12,354 bases of DNA from an uncultured Fastidiosipila sp. (GTDB lineage: Bacteria > Bacillota > Clostridia > Saccharofermentanales > Fastidiosipilaceae), in NCBI GenBank assembly GCA_938014865.1, contig CALLQJ010000032.1, positions 1 through 12,354 on the forward strand. Reading direction: 5' to 3'. Made by a program: the position numbers and the translations under genes. Below, in pieces: positions 6,049-12,354 of the stretch. The notes under the pieces were generated by a model, which worked only from the letters and a program-made list of their open reading frames with translations, was not told the DNA's origin and searched no databases. Positions within the stretch are counted from its first letter, which is position 1. Every line of letters starts with the position of its first letter.

Positions 6049-6951
6049 ATGAAAGGAAAACTAGCAAAAAAGAATGAAAGGACAGCCTATATTTTCTGTA
6101 TACCTTGGTATATCGGTTTTCTGGCGTTTACCATCGTACCGATCGTATACATGCTTTATTTCAGTTTGACGGATCGCAAACTGAACGGCTTGTCTGAATT
6201 TATCGGTTTTAAAAACTATCAAAATATTTTCAGCAGTTCTGTTTTCTGGAATTCTTTGCGTGTGACCTTGTTTTATACGCTGGTGTCAGTAGTGGTTACG
6301 GCGATTTGGGCTTTGTTTTTGGCTTTGCTATTAAATAAGAAACAAAAGCTCCAGGGGGCATTTCAGTTTTTCTATTTTATTCCGTCGGTCATTCCGTCGG
6401 TTGCTTTAGCGTATTCGTTCCGGACGATTTTCGGAAAAGATTCCGGGCTGCTGAACGGCATATTGTCAAATTTTGCCGGCAAAAGCGTGTCGGTCAACTG
6501 GCTGTATAATCCTCAAACTGTCTATTTTGCGGTCTTTGCGGTGACATTATTTACATACAGCACAGGTCAAATGATGATGATTTTCAGAAACGGATTGAAT
6601 GTCGTCCCCAAAGAATTATATGAGTCGGCTGAGCTGGACGGCGCCAATGCGGTTTCTAAATTTTTCCATGTAACGTTGCCGATGATTTCTCCCATTTTCC
6701 TTTTCAATATCATCACCAGCGTGATCGGGGCTTTGAACGGCTCTTTTGCCTTGCTTTTCCCGCTTGCTTCAGAAAACGGTGATCCTAACGGGATGACACA
6801 GGTCCTGTCACTTTTGATTTATAAAGAGTCTTTTTCGAATATGCGTGTCGGTTATGCTTCAGCATTATCCTTTATCTTATTTGTTGTAGCAGCGTTAATC
6901 GGAATTATCATATTCGCCTTATCGAAAAAATTCGTTTATTACGAGAACTGA
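6049..6951 (+). CDS. ABC sugar transporter permease, MalF-type
   Basis: A 300-residue membrane protein with about six hydrophobic spans (roughly 13-40, 68-96, 104-126, 157-180, 214-238, 270-296). The cytoplasmic EAA loop that docks on the ATPase reads ELYESAELDGANAVSKFF and continues to about residue 215, with the invariant Gly at 198. The N-terminal YIFCIPWYIGFLAFTIVPI and MLYFSLTD are typical of the first permease of cluster 1 (CUT1) sugar importers. It forms the channel with the next gene product. AAAGGAG (6037-6043) sets the ATG at 6049. The stop is 12 nt before the next start, within a tight operon. No ATPase gene accompanies the pair. Confidence 0.92.
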   Translation: MKGKLAKKNERTAYIFCIPWYIGFLAFTIVPIVYMLYFSLTDRKLNGLSEFIGFKNYQNIFSSSVFWNSLRVTLFYTLVSVVVTAIWALFLALLLNKKQKLQGAFQFFYFIPSVIPSVALAYSFRTIFGKDSGLLNGILSNFAGKSVSVNWLYNPQTVYFAVFAVTLFTYSTGQMMMIFRNGLNVVPKELYESAELDGANAVSKFFHVTLPMISPIFLFNIITSVIGALNGSFALLFPLASENGDPNGMTQVLSLLIYKESFSNMRVGYASALSFILFVVAALIGIIIFALSKKFVYYEN

Positions 6952-6963
6952 GGGAGGGAAAAA

Positions 6964-7809
6964 ATGAAACAAAGAAAACATCGCAGCGGTGAAATTTTAA
7001 TTTTCCTCTTAAAAATACTTGTGGCAGTCTTTATGTTTACGCCGATTGTTTGGATTTTATCCGGCTCTTTTAAAACCTTAGGAGAGTTTACGTCGTCGAC
7101 GCATATTATCCCTCGGGAATTTACCTTGGTGAATTATCGATATATCTTTGAGCGCTCTAATGTGTGGATTTATCTGCGCAATACCGTCTTGCTGATGACC
7201 CTAACAACTTTAGGCACCTTGATTTCTTCCTCATTTGTGGCATATCCGCTGGCCAGAATGGATTTCAAAGGAAAGAATATTATTTTCGGGATCATTATAG
7301 CGACGTTAATGGTACCTGAAATTGCATTGATTATTCCTAAGTATATTATGTTCGCAGAAATTTCCTGGCTGGATTCGCTTCTGCCGATGATCGTACCGGC
7401 GTTTTTTACCCATCCTTATAATACGTTCTTGTTCAGACAGTTTTTCCGAACCATTCCCGGTGAATTGGATGAAGCCGCCGCCTTGGACGGCTGCTCAAAG
7501 GGTCAGACATTCTTCTTGATATTGGCGCCTTTAGCGAAGCCGATTTATGCGACGATAGGTGTTTTGTCGATGGTCTCGTGGTGGAACGAACTGACGCAGC
7601 CTGTTTTTTACATTAACAGTGATCGCTGGAGAACCTTGACTATGGCAACCATGACAACTTACATGTATACCTCAGGCAATGCCTTTATTCAGAATTGGCC
7701 TTCTATTATGGCGATTTCTACGTTGATGATTCTTCCTCCGATGCTTCTTTACATGTTCGGATCTTCTTTCTTTACGGAAGGCATTAAAACGAGCGGAATC
7801 AAAGGATAA
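6964..7809 (+). CDS. ABC sugar transporter permease, MalG-type
   Basis: A 281-residue inner-membrane component, the second CUT1 permease. After a basic N-terminus come hydrophobic spans near 11-32, 74-96, 106-127, 137-158 and 194-206, and a final span near the C-terminus. FTPIVWILSGSFKT is the usual start of MalG-like proteins. The EAA loop is IPGELDEAAALDGCSKGQTF and continues to about residue 193. GGGAGGG lies between the preceding TGA and ATG 6964. It heterodimerises with the upstream permease and must use an ATPase encoded elsewhere. The following GH127 gene begins 35 nt after the stop. Confidence 0.92.
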   Translation: MKQRKHRSGEILIFLLKILVAVFMFTPIVWILSGSFKTLGEFTSSTHIIPREFTLVNYRYIFERSNVWIYLRNTVLLMTLTTLGTLISSSFVAYPLARMDFKGKNIIFGIIIATLMVPEIALIIPKYIMFAEISWLDSLLPMIVPAFFTHPYNTFLFRQFFRTIPGELDEAAALDGCSKGQTFFLILAPLAKPIYATIGVLSMVSWWNELTQPVFYINSDRWRTLTMATMTTYMYTSGNAFIQNWPSIMAISTLMILPPMLLYMFGSSFFTEGIKTSGIKG

Positions 7810-7844
7810 GAATAAATCGTTGTCAAGAAAACAAGGGGAGTATT

Positions 7845-9803
7845 ATGTTTGATCAAAAAAGCTCTGAAATTTCCTATAAGCACGTTCGTATCGATGATGC
7901 TTTTTGGAACGCGTATCAGGACTTAATTGCAGAAGTCGTTTTGCCTTATCAATATAAAATCATGAATGATGAGATCGAAGGACAAGCAAAAAGCCATGCT
8001 ATTAAGAACTTTAGAATCGCTGCCGGTCAGGAAGAAGGCGACTATTACGGACGCGTTTTTCAGGACAGTGATCTGGCAAAATGGCTGGAAGCCTCTTCTT
8101 ACGCGTCTTCTAACGGCTGTGATTTTTCTTTGACAAAAGAATTAGAAGACGCCATCGAATCCGTTGCTTTGGCTCAAGAAGATGACGGCTATTTAAACAC
8201 GTACTTTACACTGACGAAAGCGGATAAAAAATGGACGGATTTGCAAAATGCCCATGAGCTTTATTGTGCCGGCCATATGATTGAGGCCGGAGCAGCACAT
8301 TTTGAAGCGAGCGGGAAAAAAGATCTTTTAGAAGTCGCAGAAAAATCTGCAGATTTGATTTGCCGCCGCTTCGGCAATGGCGATACGCAAGTCAGAGGTA
8401 TTCCGGGCCATCAGGAAATTGAATTGGCTTTGCTGAAACTCTATGAAATAACAGGCAAGAGCGAATACTTTGAAACCGCCTCCTACTTCATTCATGAAAG
8501 AGGGACAAAACCAAATTATTTTGTTCAGGAAGCACAAAGGAGAACGTGGTCATTGCCTGATCATGAATTAGATCCGATCGGCCGCGATCCTGAAAATGCC
8601 TTTTATTCGCAAAATCATAAGCCGGTCCTTGAACAAGAAGAAGCGATCGGTCACGCCGTCAGAGCTCTGTATATGTATACCGCCATGGCCAAACTGGCGC
8701 GTCTGGCGGAAGATGAAGAAATGTATTCGGCATGCCGCCGTTTATGGGATGACATTGTAAAGAGCAAACTGTATATCACCGGCGGCTTAGGCAATACAGC
8801 ACATGCAGAGGCTTTTACCCGAGCCTATGAGCTGCCAAATGATTTGATGTACAACGAAACCTGTGCATCGGTTGCAATGGTGTTTTTTGCGCGGGAAATG
8901 CTGAAAATTGAAGCAGACGGTGAGTATGCTGATGTAATGGAGAAAGAACTCTTTAACGGTGTGCTCAGCGGCATGGCTTTGGACGGGAAGCATTTCTTCT
9001 ATGTCAATCCTTTAGAACTTGTTCCGGGGGTATCAGGCGTGCTGCCCGAATATGAACATGTGCTGCCGGAACGGCCGGGCTGGTATGATACCGCCTGCTG
9101 TCCGCCGAATGTAGCCAGGCTGCTTTCCTCACTCGGATCTTATATTTACACGCAAAATAAGCACGCTTTATTTGTGCATACGTATATATCAGGGGAGGTC
9201 TGTTTCGGAACGCAGGGACGCTCCGTTCTGCGCTGTACGACAAATTATCCCGATGACGGCCATGTTCGTCTGCATCTTGCTGCGGAGCAGGGAGAAGAAT
9301 GCAAATTCATAGCATTGCATATTCCCGGCTGGTGTGAGCGTTTTGCGTTGACCATAGACGGAGAAAGCGCGGATAATCCGGAAATAAAGAAAGGCTATCT
9401 TTATATCAAAATAAAGAATGCCGCAGAATCTGAAATTATTTTAGATCTGAAAATGCCGGTGAAACGCATGTATTGCAATCCGAAAGTTCGGGAGAATCAA
9501 GGTTTGACGGCATTGCAGAGAGGCCCGCAGATTTATTGTTTTGAAGAGACAGATAACGGGAAAAATCTTGCGGCTTTGCGCTTGCCCCGCAATTCGGAAA
9601 TTAAGAGCGTGCAGACAGAAGACCCTGTTTTAGGTTCTTATCTTCGTTTGGACATGCAGGGCCTGCGTCTGCCGGAGGGGGAGACGCTGTACCGTGACCA
9701 TCCCTATGAAGCGGAACCTTGCGATCTGAAAGCAATTCCGTACAGACTCTGGAATAACCGAGGCCCCGGCGGAATGCGCGTTTGGATAAACGAAGCAGAA
9801 TAA
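7845..9803 (+). CDS. GH127 beta-L-arabinofuranosidase (HypBA1-like), cytoplasmic
   Basis: A 652-residue protein of the DUF1680/GH127 family, close to the 658 residues I recall for HypBA1 of Bifidobacterium longum. The key residues fall at almost the same numbers: Glu322 (HAEAFT), Glu338 and Cys340 (YNETCAS), and Cys418-Cys419 (DTACCPPN), against E322, E338, C340, C417 and C418 in HypBA1. There the cysteine is the nucleophile and the site is held by zinc. It should remove terminal beta-L-arabinofuranose, for example from the disaccharide of hydroxyproline-rich plant glycoproteins. Domains: (alpha/alpha)6 barrel to about residue 430, then beta-sandwiches. There is no signal peptide, so it acts after import. 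AAGGGGAG precedes ATG 7845. Last gene of the operon. Related activity on other arabinosides remains possible. Confidence 0.9.
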   Translation: MFDQKSSEISYKHVRIDDAFWNAYQDLIAEVVLPYQYKIMNDEIEGQAKSHAIKNFRIAAGQEEGDYYGRVFQDSDLAKWLEASSYASSNGCDFSLTKELEDAIESVALAQEDDGYLNTYFTLTKADKKWTDLQNAHELYCAGHMIEAGAAHFEASGKKDLLEVAEKSADLICRRFGNGDTQVRGIPGHQEIELALLKLYEITGKSEYFETASYFIHERGTKPNYFVQEAQRRTWSLPDHELDPIGRDPENAFYSQNHKPVLEQEEAIGHAVRALYMYTAMAKLARLAEDEEMYSACRRLWDDIVKSKLYITGGLGNTAHAEAFTRAYELPNDLMYNETCASVAMVFFAREMLKIEADGEYADVMEKELFNGVLSGMALDGKHFFYVNPLELVPGVSGVLPEYEHVLPERPGWYDTACCPPNVARLLSSLGSYIYTQNKHALFVHTYISGEVCFGTQGRSVLRCTTNYPDDGHVRLHLAAEQGEECKFIALHIPGWCERFALTIDGESADNPEIKKGYLYIKIKNAAESEIILDLKMPVKRMYCNPKVRENQGLTALQRGPQIYCFEETDNGKNLAALRLPRNSEIKSVQTEDPVLGSYLRLDMQGLRLPEGETLYRDHPYEAEPCDLKAIPYRLWNNRGPGGMRVWINEAE

Positions 9804-9859
9804 TTAAAGCAAGCTGCCCTGCTTCGATCGGCAGAGAATTCTTAAAATGTTCATTAAGC

Positions 9860-9886
9860 AAAAGCCCGGCGCGATGCCGGGCTTTT
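9860..9886. terminator. Bidirectional terminator between convergent genes
   Basis: AAAAGCCCGGC (9860-9870) pairs perfectly with GCCGGGCTTTT (9876-9886) across the loop GCGAT. The T-run on one strand and the A-run, read as T on the other, let it end both the plus-strand arabinoside operon and the minus-strand lipoprotein transcript. Confidence 0.9.
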
Positions 9887-9922
9887 CTTCCTTAAAGCTT
9901 TGGTCAAACAAACTGCGGACCC

Positions 9923-10870
9923 TCAGTCCTTGCGGAAGCTGTCGCGCAGGCGGTTGAATTCGTGAAAGTCGAGGATGTCGCCGTTCTCGCAGAAGTTTAC
10001 GATGCAGACCAGGGCATCCTCGTGGAAACAGGCGAAAAGATGGCCGTAATTTTGGTATTCATCGTCGTCGGGATCCGGGACAAGCGGCGCATACAAGGCC
10101 GGGTAATCCTGGTAATCGATACTCTCATAATCGGCACAGACCGTCGCCAGAGAGTCGGCCGTGACGTCCATGAAATAGCGCAGATAATACTGCGGCTGCT
10201 CACGGAAGGCTTTGATGTCCTCTTCCGTGGCCTCGCTGAACGAGGTAATCATGACCGCAAAATAGCCGCGGGTAAAATTGTCGACTACGCCGGAGAGATA
10301 ATAGCTGTAGACATCTTCGGTGTAATCATAGGTCCATGACGCCGGGACGGTCCAGGAATAGCCGTGAAGTGAAAATCTTTTCATCGGACGCCCCGGATAG
10401 TCTCCGCCTGCCTCGTCTTCCGTATCTTCCCCGTCGGGCGCAGCGTCTTCGCCTTCAGCAGAGGAGTCATCTTCCTCCTCATTTTCCGGATCCCCCGTCT
10501 GCTCCGGATCTTCTGTTTCGTCTGACGCCGCGGCGTTTTCGGTATTTGCCGGCGTAGTTTCTCCGAACTCCGCCGCTTTGCTTTCTTTTTGCTTGGCGGC
10601 TTCTTCATCGAGCTGGGAAAACAAGATGCCCACAAACTCGCCTAAGTCGACGTTGTTTTCGTCGGACGTCTCATCCGAACCGTCTTCCGCCTCCTCTCCC
10701 TCTTCCGAAAGATGCCGCCTTTCCTTGCGCGTTCCCTCCGCCTCATCCTCGTAGCTGTCGCCCTTGGAGCCGACGTTTTTAAGAAACGAAAACGGCAAAA
10801 AGGAGAACAAGGAACAAGAACTTAAAAGAAAACATGCGGATACCATAAGAACTAAAAGAATTTTTTTCAT
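9923..10870 (-). CDS. Acidic lipoprotein of unknown function
   Basis: A 315-residue surface lipoprotein: MKKILLVLMVSACFLLSSCS has a hydrophobic core and lipobox LSSC with Cys19. Residues about 35-160 form a highly acidic Glu/Asp-rich, low-complexity stalk with a short hydrophobic helix (VDLGEFVGILFSQLDEEAAK, about 74-93) inside it. The C-terminal 150 residues from RFSLHGYSWTVPASWTYDYT look like a compact alpha/beta domain rich in Tyr and Trp, similar in style to small PsbP-like secreted domains of Bacillota; I cannot name it. GGGGAGGG precedes the start. It lies downstream of the ABC-2 exporter genes on the same strand, but a 98-bp gap with its own promoter candidate suggests separate transcription. 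Confidence 0.75.
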   Translation of the reverse strand: MKKILLVLMVSACFLLSSCSLFSFLPFSFLKNVGSKGDSYEDEAEGTRKERRHLSEEGEEAEDGSDETSDENNVDLGEFVGILFSQLDEEAAKQKESKAAEFGETTPANTENAAASDETEDPEQTGDPENEEEDDSSAEGEDAAPDGEDTEDEAGGDYPGRPMKRFSLHGYSWTVPASWTYDYTEDVYSYYLSGVVDNFTRGYFAVMITSFSEATEEDIKAFREQPQYYLRYFMDVTADSLATVCADYESIDYQDYPALYAPLVPDPDDDEYQNYGHLFACFHEDALVCIVNFCENGDILDFHEFNRLRDSFRKD

Positions 10871-10911
10871 ACTCTTTCCCTCCCCTCAAAAGAAAAGATC
10901 TATGCAGATTC

Positions 10912-10920
10912 ATTTTAGCA
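10912..10920 (-). promoter_or_regulatory. Extended -10 promoter candidate for the acidic lipoprotein
   Basis: On the minus strand TGCTAAAAT reads as an extended -10 (TGn plus TAAAAT, five of six), about 40 nt upstream of the start codon at 10870. No good -35 is seen at 16-18 bp, which extended -10 promoters tolerate. Confidence 0.4.
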
Positions 10921-10968
10921 AATAAAAGCGCGAAACTCCTTAAAAAATTCTGCCGCGGAGCGCCGAGA

Positions 10969-11694
10969 TCAGGCTTTTTCACTTCTTTTTAAAACCTTCA
11001 GCAAGAAGACTGTCAAAAGAACGGCCGCTGCAAAAAAACAGGCTAAGATCAAAAGATTTCTGCCCGAAGAGCCTTCGCCGAGCATGAAGCGGAAGCCGTG
11101 ATAGGCGGGGAAGCATTTGGCAAGGGCCTGCAGCGCAGCGGGCAGTACATCAAGAGGCAGCATGATGCCCGAAAGCAGGATTGAAGGCAGGAAGAGCAGC
11201 TGGGCGATCATATTGAGCCGGCCTTCTTCTTTTACGGCCAAGCCGAGCACGCAGCCGAAGAGCACGGAGACGGCGAGGAAGAGGAGGAGCGCCAAAAGAA
11301 AGCGGGCCGGATCTTCCGGGCTTTGTGCCCCGAAAATGAAAGGCGCCGTCAAGGTGATCACGAGCGAAAAGAGAAGAAGATGCAGGAAGGCCGACAGGGC
11401 GGCGCTCAAAAGCGGCAAAGCGAAGGGGACGGCGCTCACCTGATAAAGTTTCAGGACCTCGCTTCGGAAGCTTCGGAGCAGGGAGACGGGGAGGCCGAGA
11501 AAACTTCCCATCGATATGCCCATCACAAGCATCGCCGGGATGAGGCTGTGCTTCATTTCCGGCATGACGGAGGTCAAAATGCCGCCCATAAAAAGATAGA
11601 AGATGAGGGGGACGATATAATACGTGATCAGAAGCGATTTGCTTCGGAGGTCCATTTTAAAGCGAAGCCGAAGGGCCCGGGCTAAAGTTTTCAT
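10969..11694 (-). CDS. ABC-2-type transporter permease
   Basis: A 241-residue integral membrane protein of the ABC-2 type. A basic N-terminus (MKTLARALRLRFKMDLRSKS) leads into about six hydrophobic spans, with LPSILLSGIMLPLDVLPAAL in the region of the conserved ABC-2 signature before the last extracellular helices. Such proteins export drugs, peptides or lipids with a soluble ATPase partner. The start codon ATG (11694-11692) overlaps the ATPase stop TGA (11693-11691) as ATGA, so the two are translationally coupled. The length is usual for the short single-domain type. The substrate is unknown; neither a bacteriocin gene nor a two-component system is visible in the window. Confidence 0.88.
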   Translation of the reverse strand: MKTLARALRLRFKMDLRSKSLLITYYIVPLIFYLFMGGILTSVMPEMKHSLIPAMLVMGISMGSFLGLPVSLLRSFRSEVLKLYQVSAVPFALPLLSAALSAFLHLLLFSLVITLTAPFIFGAQSPEDPARFLLALLLFLAVSVLFGCVLGLAVKEEGRLNMIAQLLFLPSILLSGIMLPLDVLPAALQALAKCFPAYHGFRFMLGEGSSGRNLLILACFFAAAVLLTVFLLKVLKRSEKA

Positions 11695-12354
11695 CTGTCA
11701 TTCCTCCTCGCCATGGCGGCAAAATGCTGTTCCAGGCTGCCGCGGTCCACCCGGATATCGACGATGTCTTCCTGCTGCTCTTCCGCTTCCTGCAGCAGCC
11801 GGATCAAATCACGGCCCGGCCGATCGGAGAGCAGCCGCTTTTCCCCGCTTTTTGTTTTCAGACGGATGCAAAATTGCCGCCCGGTCCGGGCCGCCAGCTC
11901 TTCGCTTGTTCCGCAGAAGGGGATACGGCCGCCGTCCAGAATGGCCAGGCGGTCGGACAAGGCTTCCACCTCTGCCATATCGTGGCTTGAAAGCAGCACC
12001 GCCTTGCCCTCATCCCGCAGCGTCCGGATCAGGCGGTGCAGAGCCCTGCGTCCTTCGACGTCCAGGCCCGCCGTGGGTTCATCCAAAATGATAATGTCCG
12101 GTGCCTGCATGAGGGCGATTGCCAGATGAAGCCGGCGTTTCTGCCCCGTTGACAAGACCCGGTAAAGACTGTTTTCAAAGGCCGCGCAGCCGAGCGCTTC
12201 GGCATAATCCCGGCGGAGGCTCTGCCCGCTGAGAGCGGAGAAAAAACGCAGGGCTTCGCCCGCTTTTATGGCTGGCGGGAGGGCCGCCGACTGCAGCTGC
12301 ACGCCGAGCCTCCCGTTCACCTCAATCCGCCCGACGTCCTAGCGGCGCAGGCCT
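11691..12354 (-). CDS. ABC exporter ATPase, 5' end beyond window and interrupted by an in-frame TAG
   Basis: The visible C-terminal two thirds of an ABC-2 exporter ATPase. Present are the Q-loop region (RLGVQLQS), the signature LSTGQKRRLHLAIAL, Walker B IIILDEPTAGLD, and the switch histidine in LLSSHDMAEVEALSDR. Walker A would lie beyond the right edge. Reading upstream in the same frame gives GLRR, then TAG (12339-12341), then DVGRIEVNGRLG. GLRR-x-D-x-G-x-I-x-V-x-G is the normal sequence following Walker A in this family, so the reading frame is genuine on both sides of the stop. A GTG at 12320-12318 could start only a fragment lacking the nucleotide-binding P-loop, and it has no clear Shine-Dalgarno. 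The gene is either broken, read through, or affected by a base error at the edge. Confidence 0.8.
12339..12341 (-). other. In-frame amber codon in the exporter ATPase
   Basis: On the minus strand CGC CGC TAG GAC GTC GGG is in the ATPase frame. Sense sequence typical of the family lies on both sides. A single change such as CAG to TAG would explain it. Confidence 0.7.

Noticed and set aside
12318..12354. TAG reassigned to a sense codon genome-wide
   Set aside because: None of the complete genes here ends in TAG, but that is a small sample and TAG is normally the rarest stop; a single mutation or base error is simpler.
1..12354. CRISPR arrays, tRNA or rRNA genes, insertion sequences
   Set aside because: No regularly spaced repeats, cloverleaf sequences or transposase motifs were seen on either strand.

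Overview
The window looks like chromosomal DNA from a Bacillota (low-GC Gram-positive), probably a gut- or rumen-type anaerobe. The evidence is strong AGGAGG-type ribosome binding sites, two Lys-rich lipoprotein signal peptides with lipobox cysteines, intrinsic terminators with T-runs, and a MalFG-type sugar importer operon that carries no ATPase of its own (Gram-positive bacteria usually use a shared MsmX/MsiK-type ATPase). Genus cannot be decided from the sequence. Base composition is mosaic: by hand count 33 of 60 bases are G/C at 1801-1860 but only 18 of 60 at 3001-3060.

Layout. (1) 1-959, minus strand: a saccharopine-dehydrogenase-like oxidoreductase whose C-terminus runs off the left edge. 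(2) 960-1416: a divergent intergenic region with inverted repeats, a weak promoter and a possible 24-codon ORF. (3) 1417-3742: an SLC13/DASS-type sodium-coupled anion permease, followed 13 nt later by an AT-rich AAA+ ATPase of the kind normally paired with a subtilisin-like protease (IetA-like). Only a 16-codon stub stands where the protease gene would begin. (4) 3757-4330: an OsmC-family protein with its own promoter and a strong terminator. (5) 4401-9886: the central catabolic operon, consisting of promoter, palindromic operator and a leader of about 240 nt, then substrate-binding lipoprotein, two MalF/MalG-type permeases and a GH127 beta-L-arabinofuranosidase, closed by a bidirectional terminator. 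(6) 9923-12354, minus strand: an acidic lipoprotein of unknown function, an ABC-2-type membrane protein and its ATPase, which is cut by the right edge and also carries an in-frame TAG.

How the genes work together. The GH127 enzyme keeps the catalytic and zinc-site residues of HypBA1 at nearly identical positions (E322, E338, C340, CC418-419). Binding protein, two permeases and a GH127 gene in that order resemble, from memory, the Bifidobacterium longum locus for arabinose oligosaccharides of plant hydroxyproline-rich glycoproteins. The likely scheme is import of a short beta-arabino-oligosaccharide, then cytoplasmic cleavage to L-arabinose. No GH121 enzyme is visible, so the cell may depend on partners or on genes elsewhere to release the disaccharide.

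The most unusual points are: the Shine-Dalgarno of the binding-protein gene lies 39 nt from its AUG, with a perfect 8-bp hairpin between them that would fold the distance down to 9 nt; the AAA+ ATPase appears orphaned from its protease partner; a 14-bp perfect palindrome sits on the predicted transcription start of the arabinoside operon; and an amber codon interrupts the exporter ATPase.
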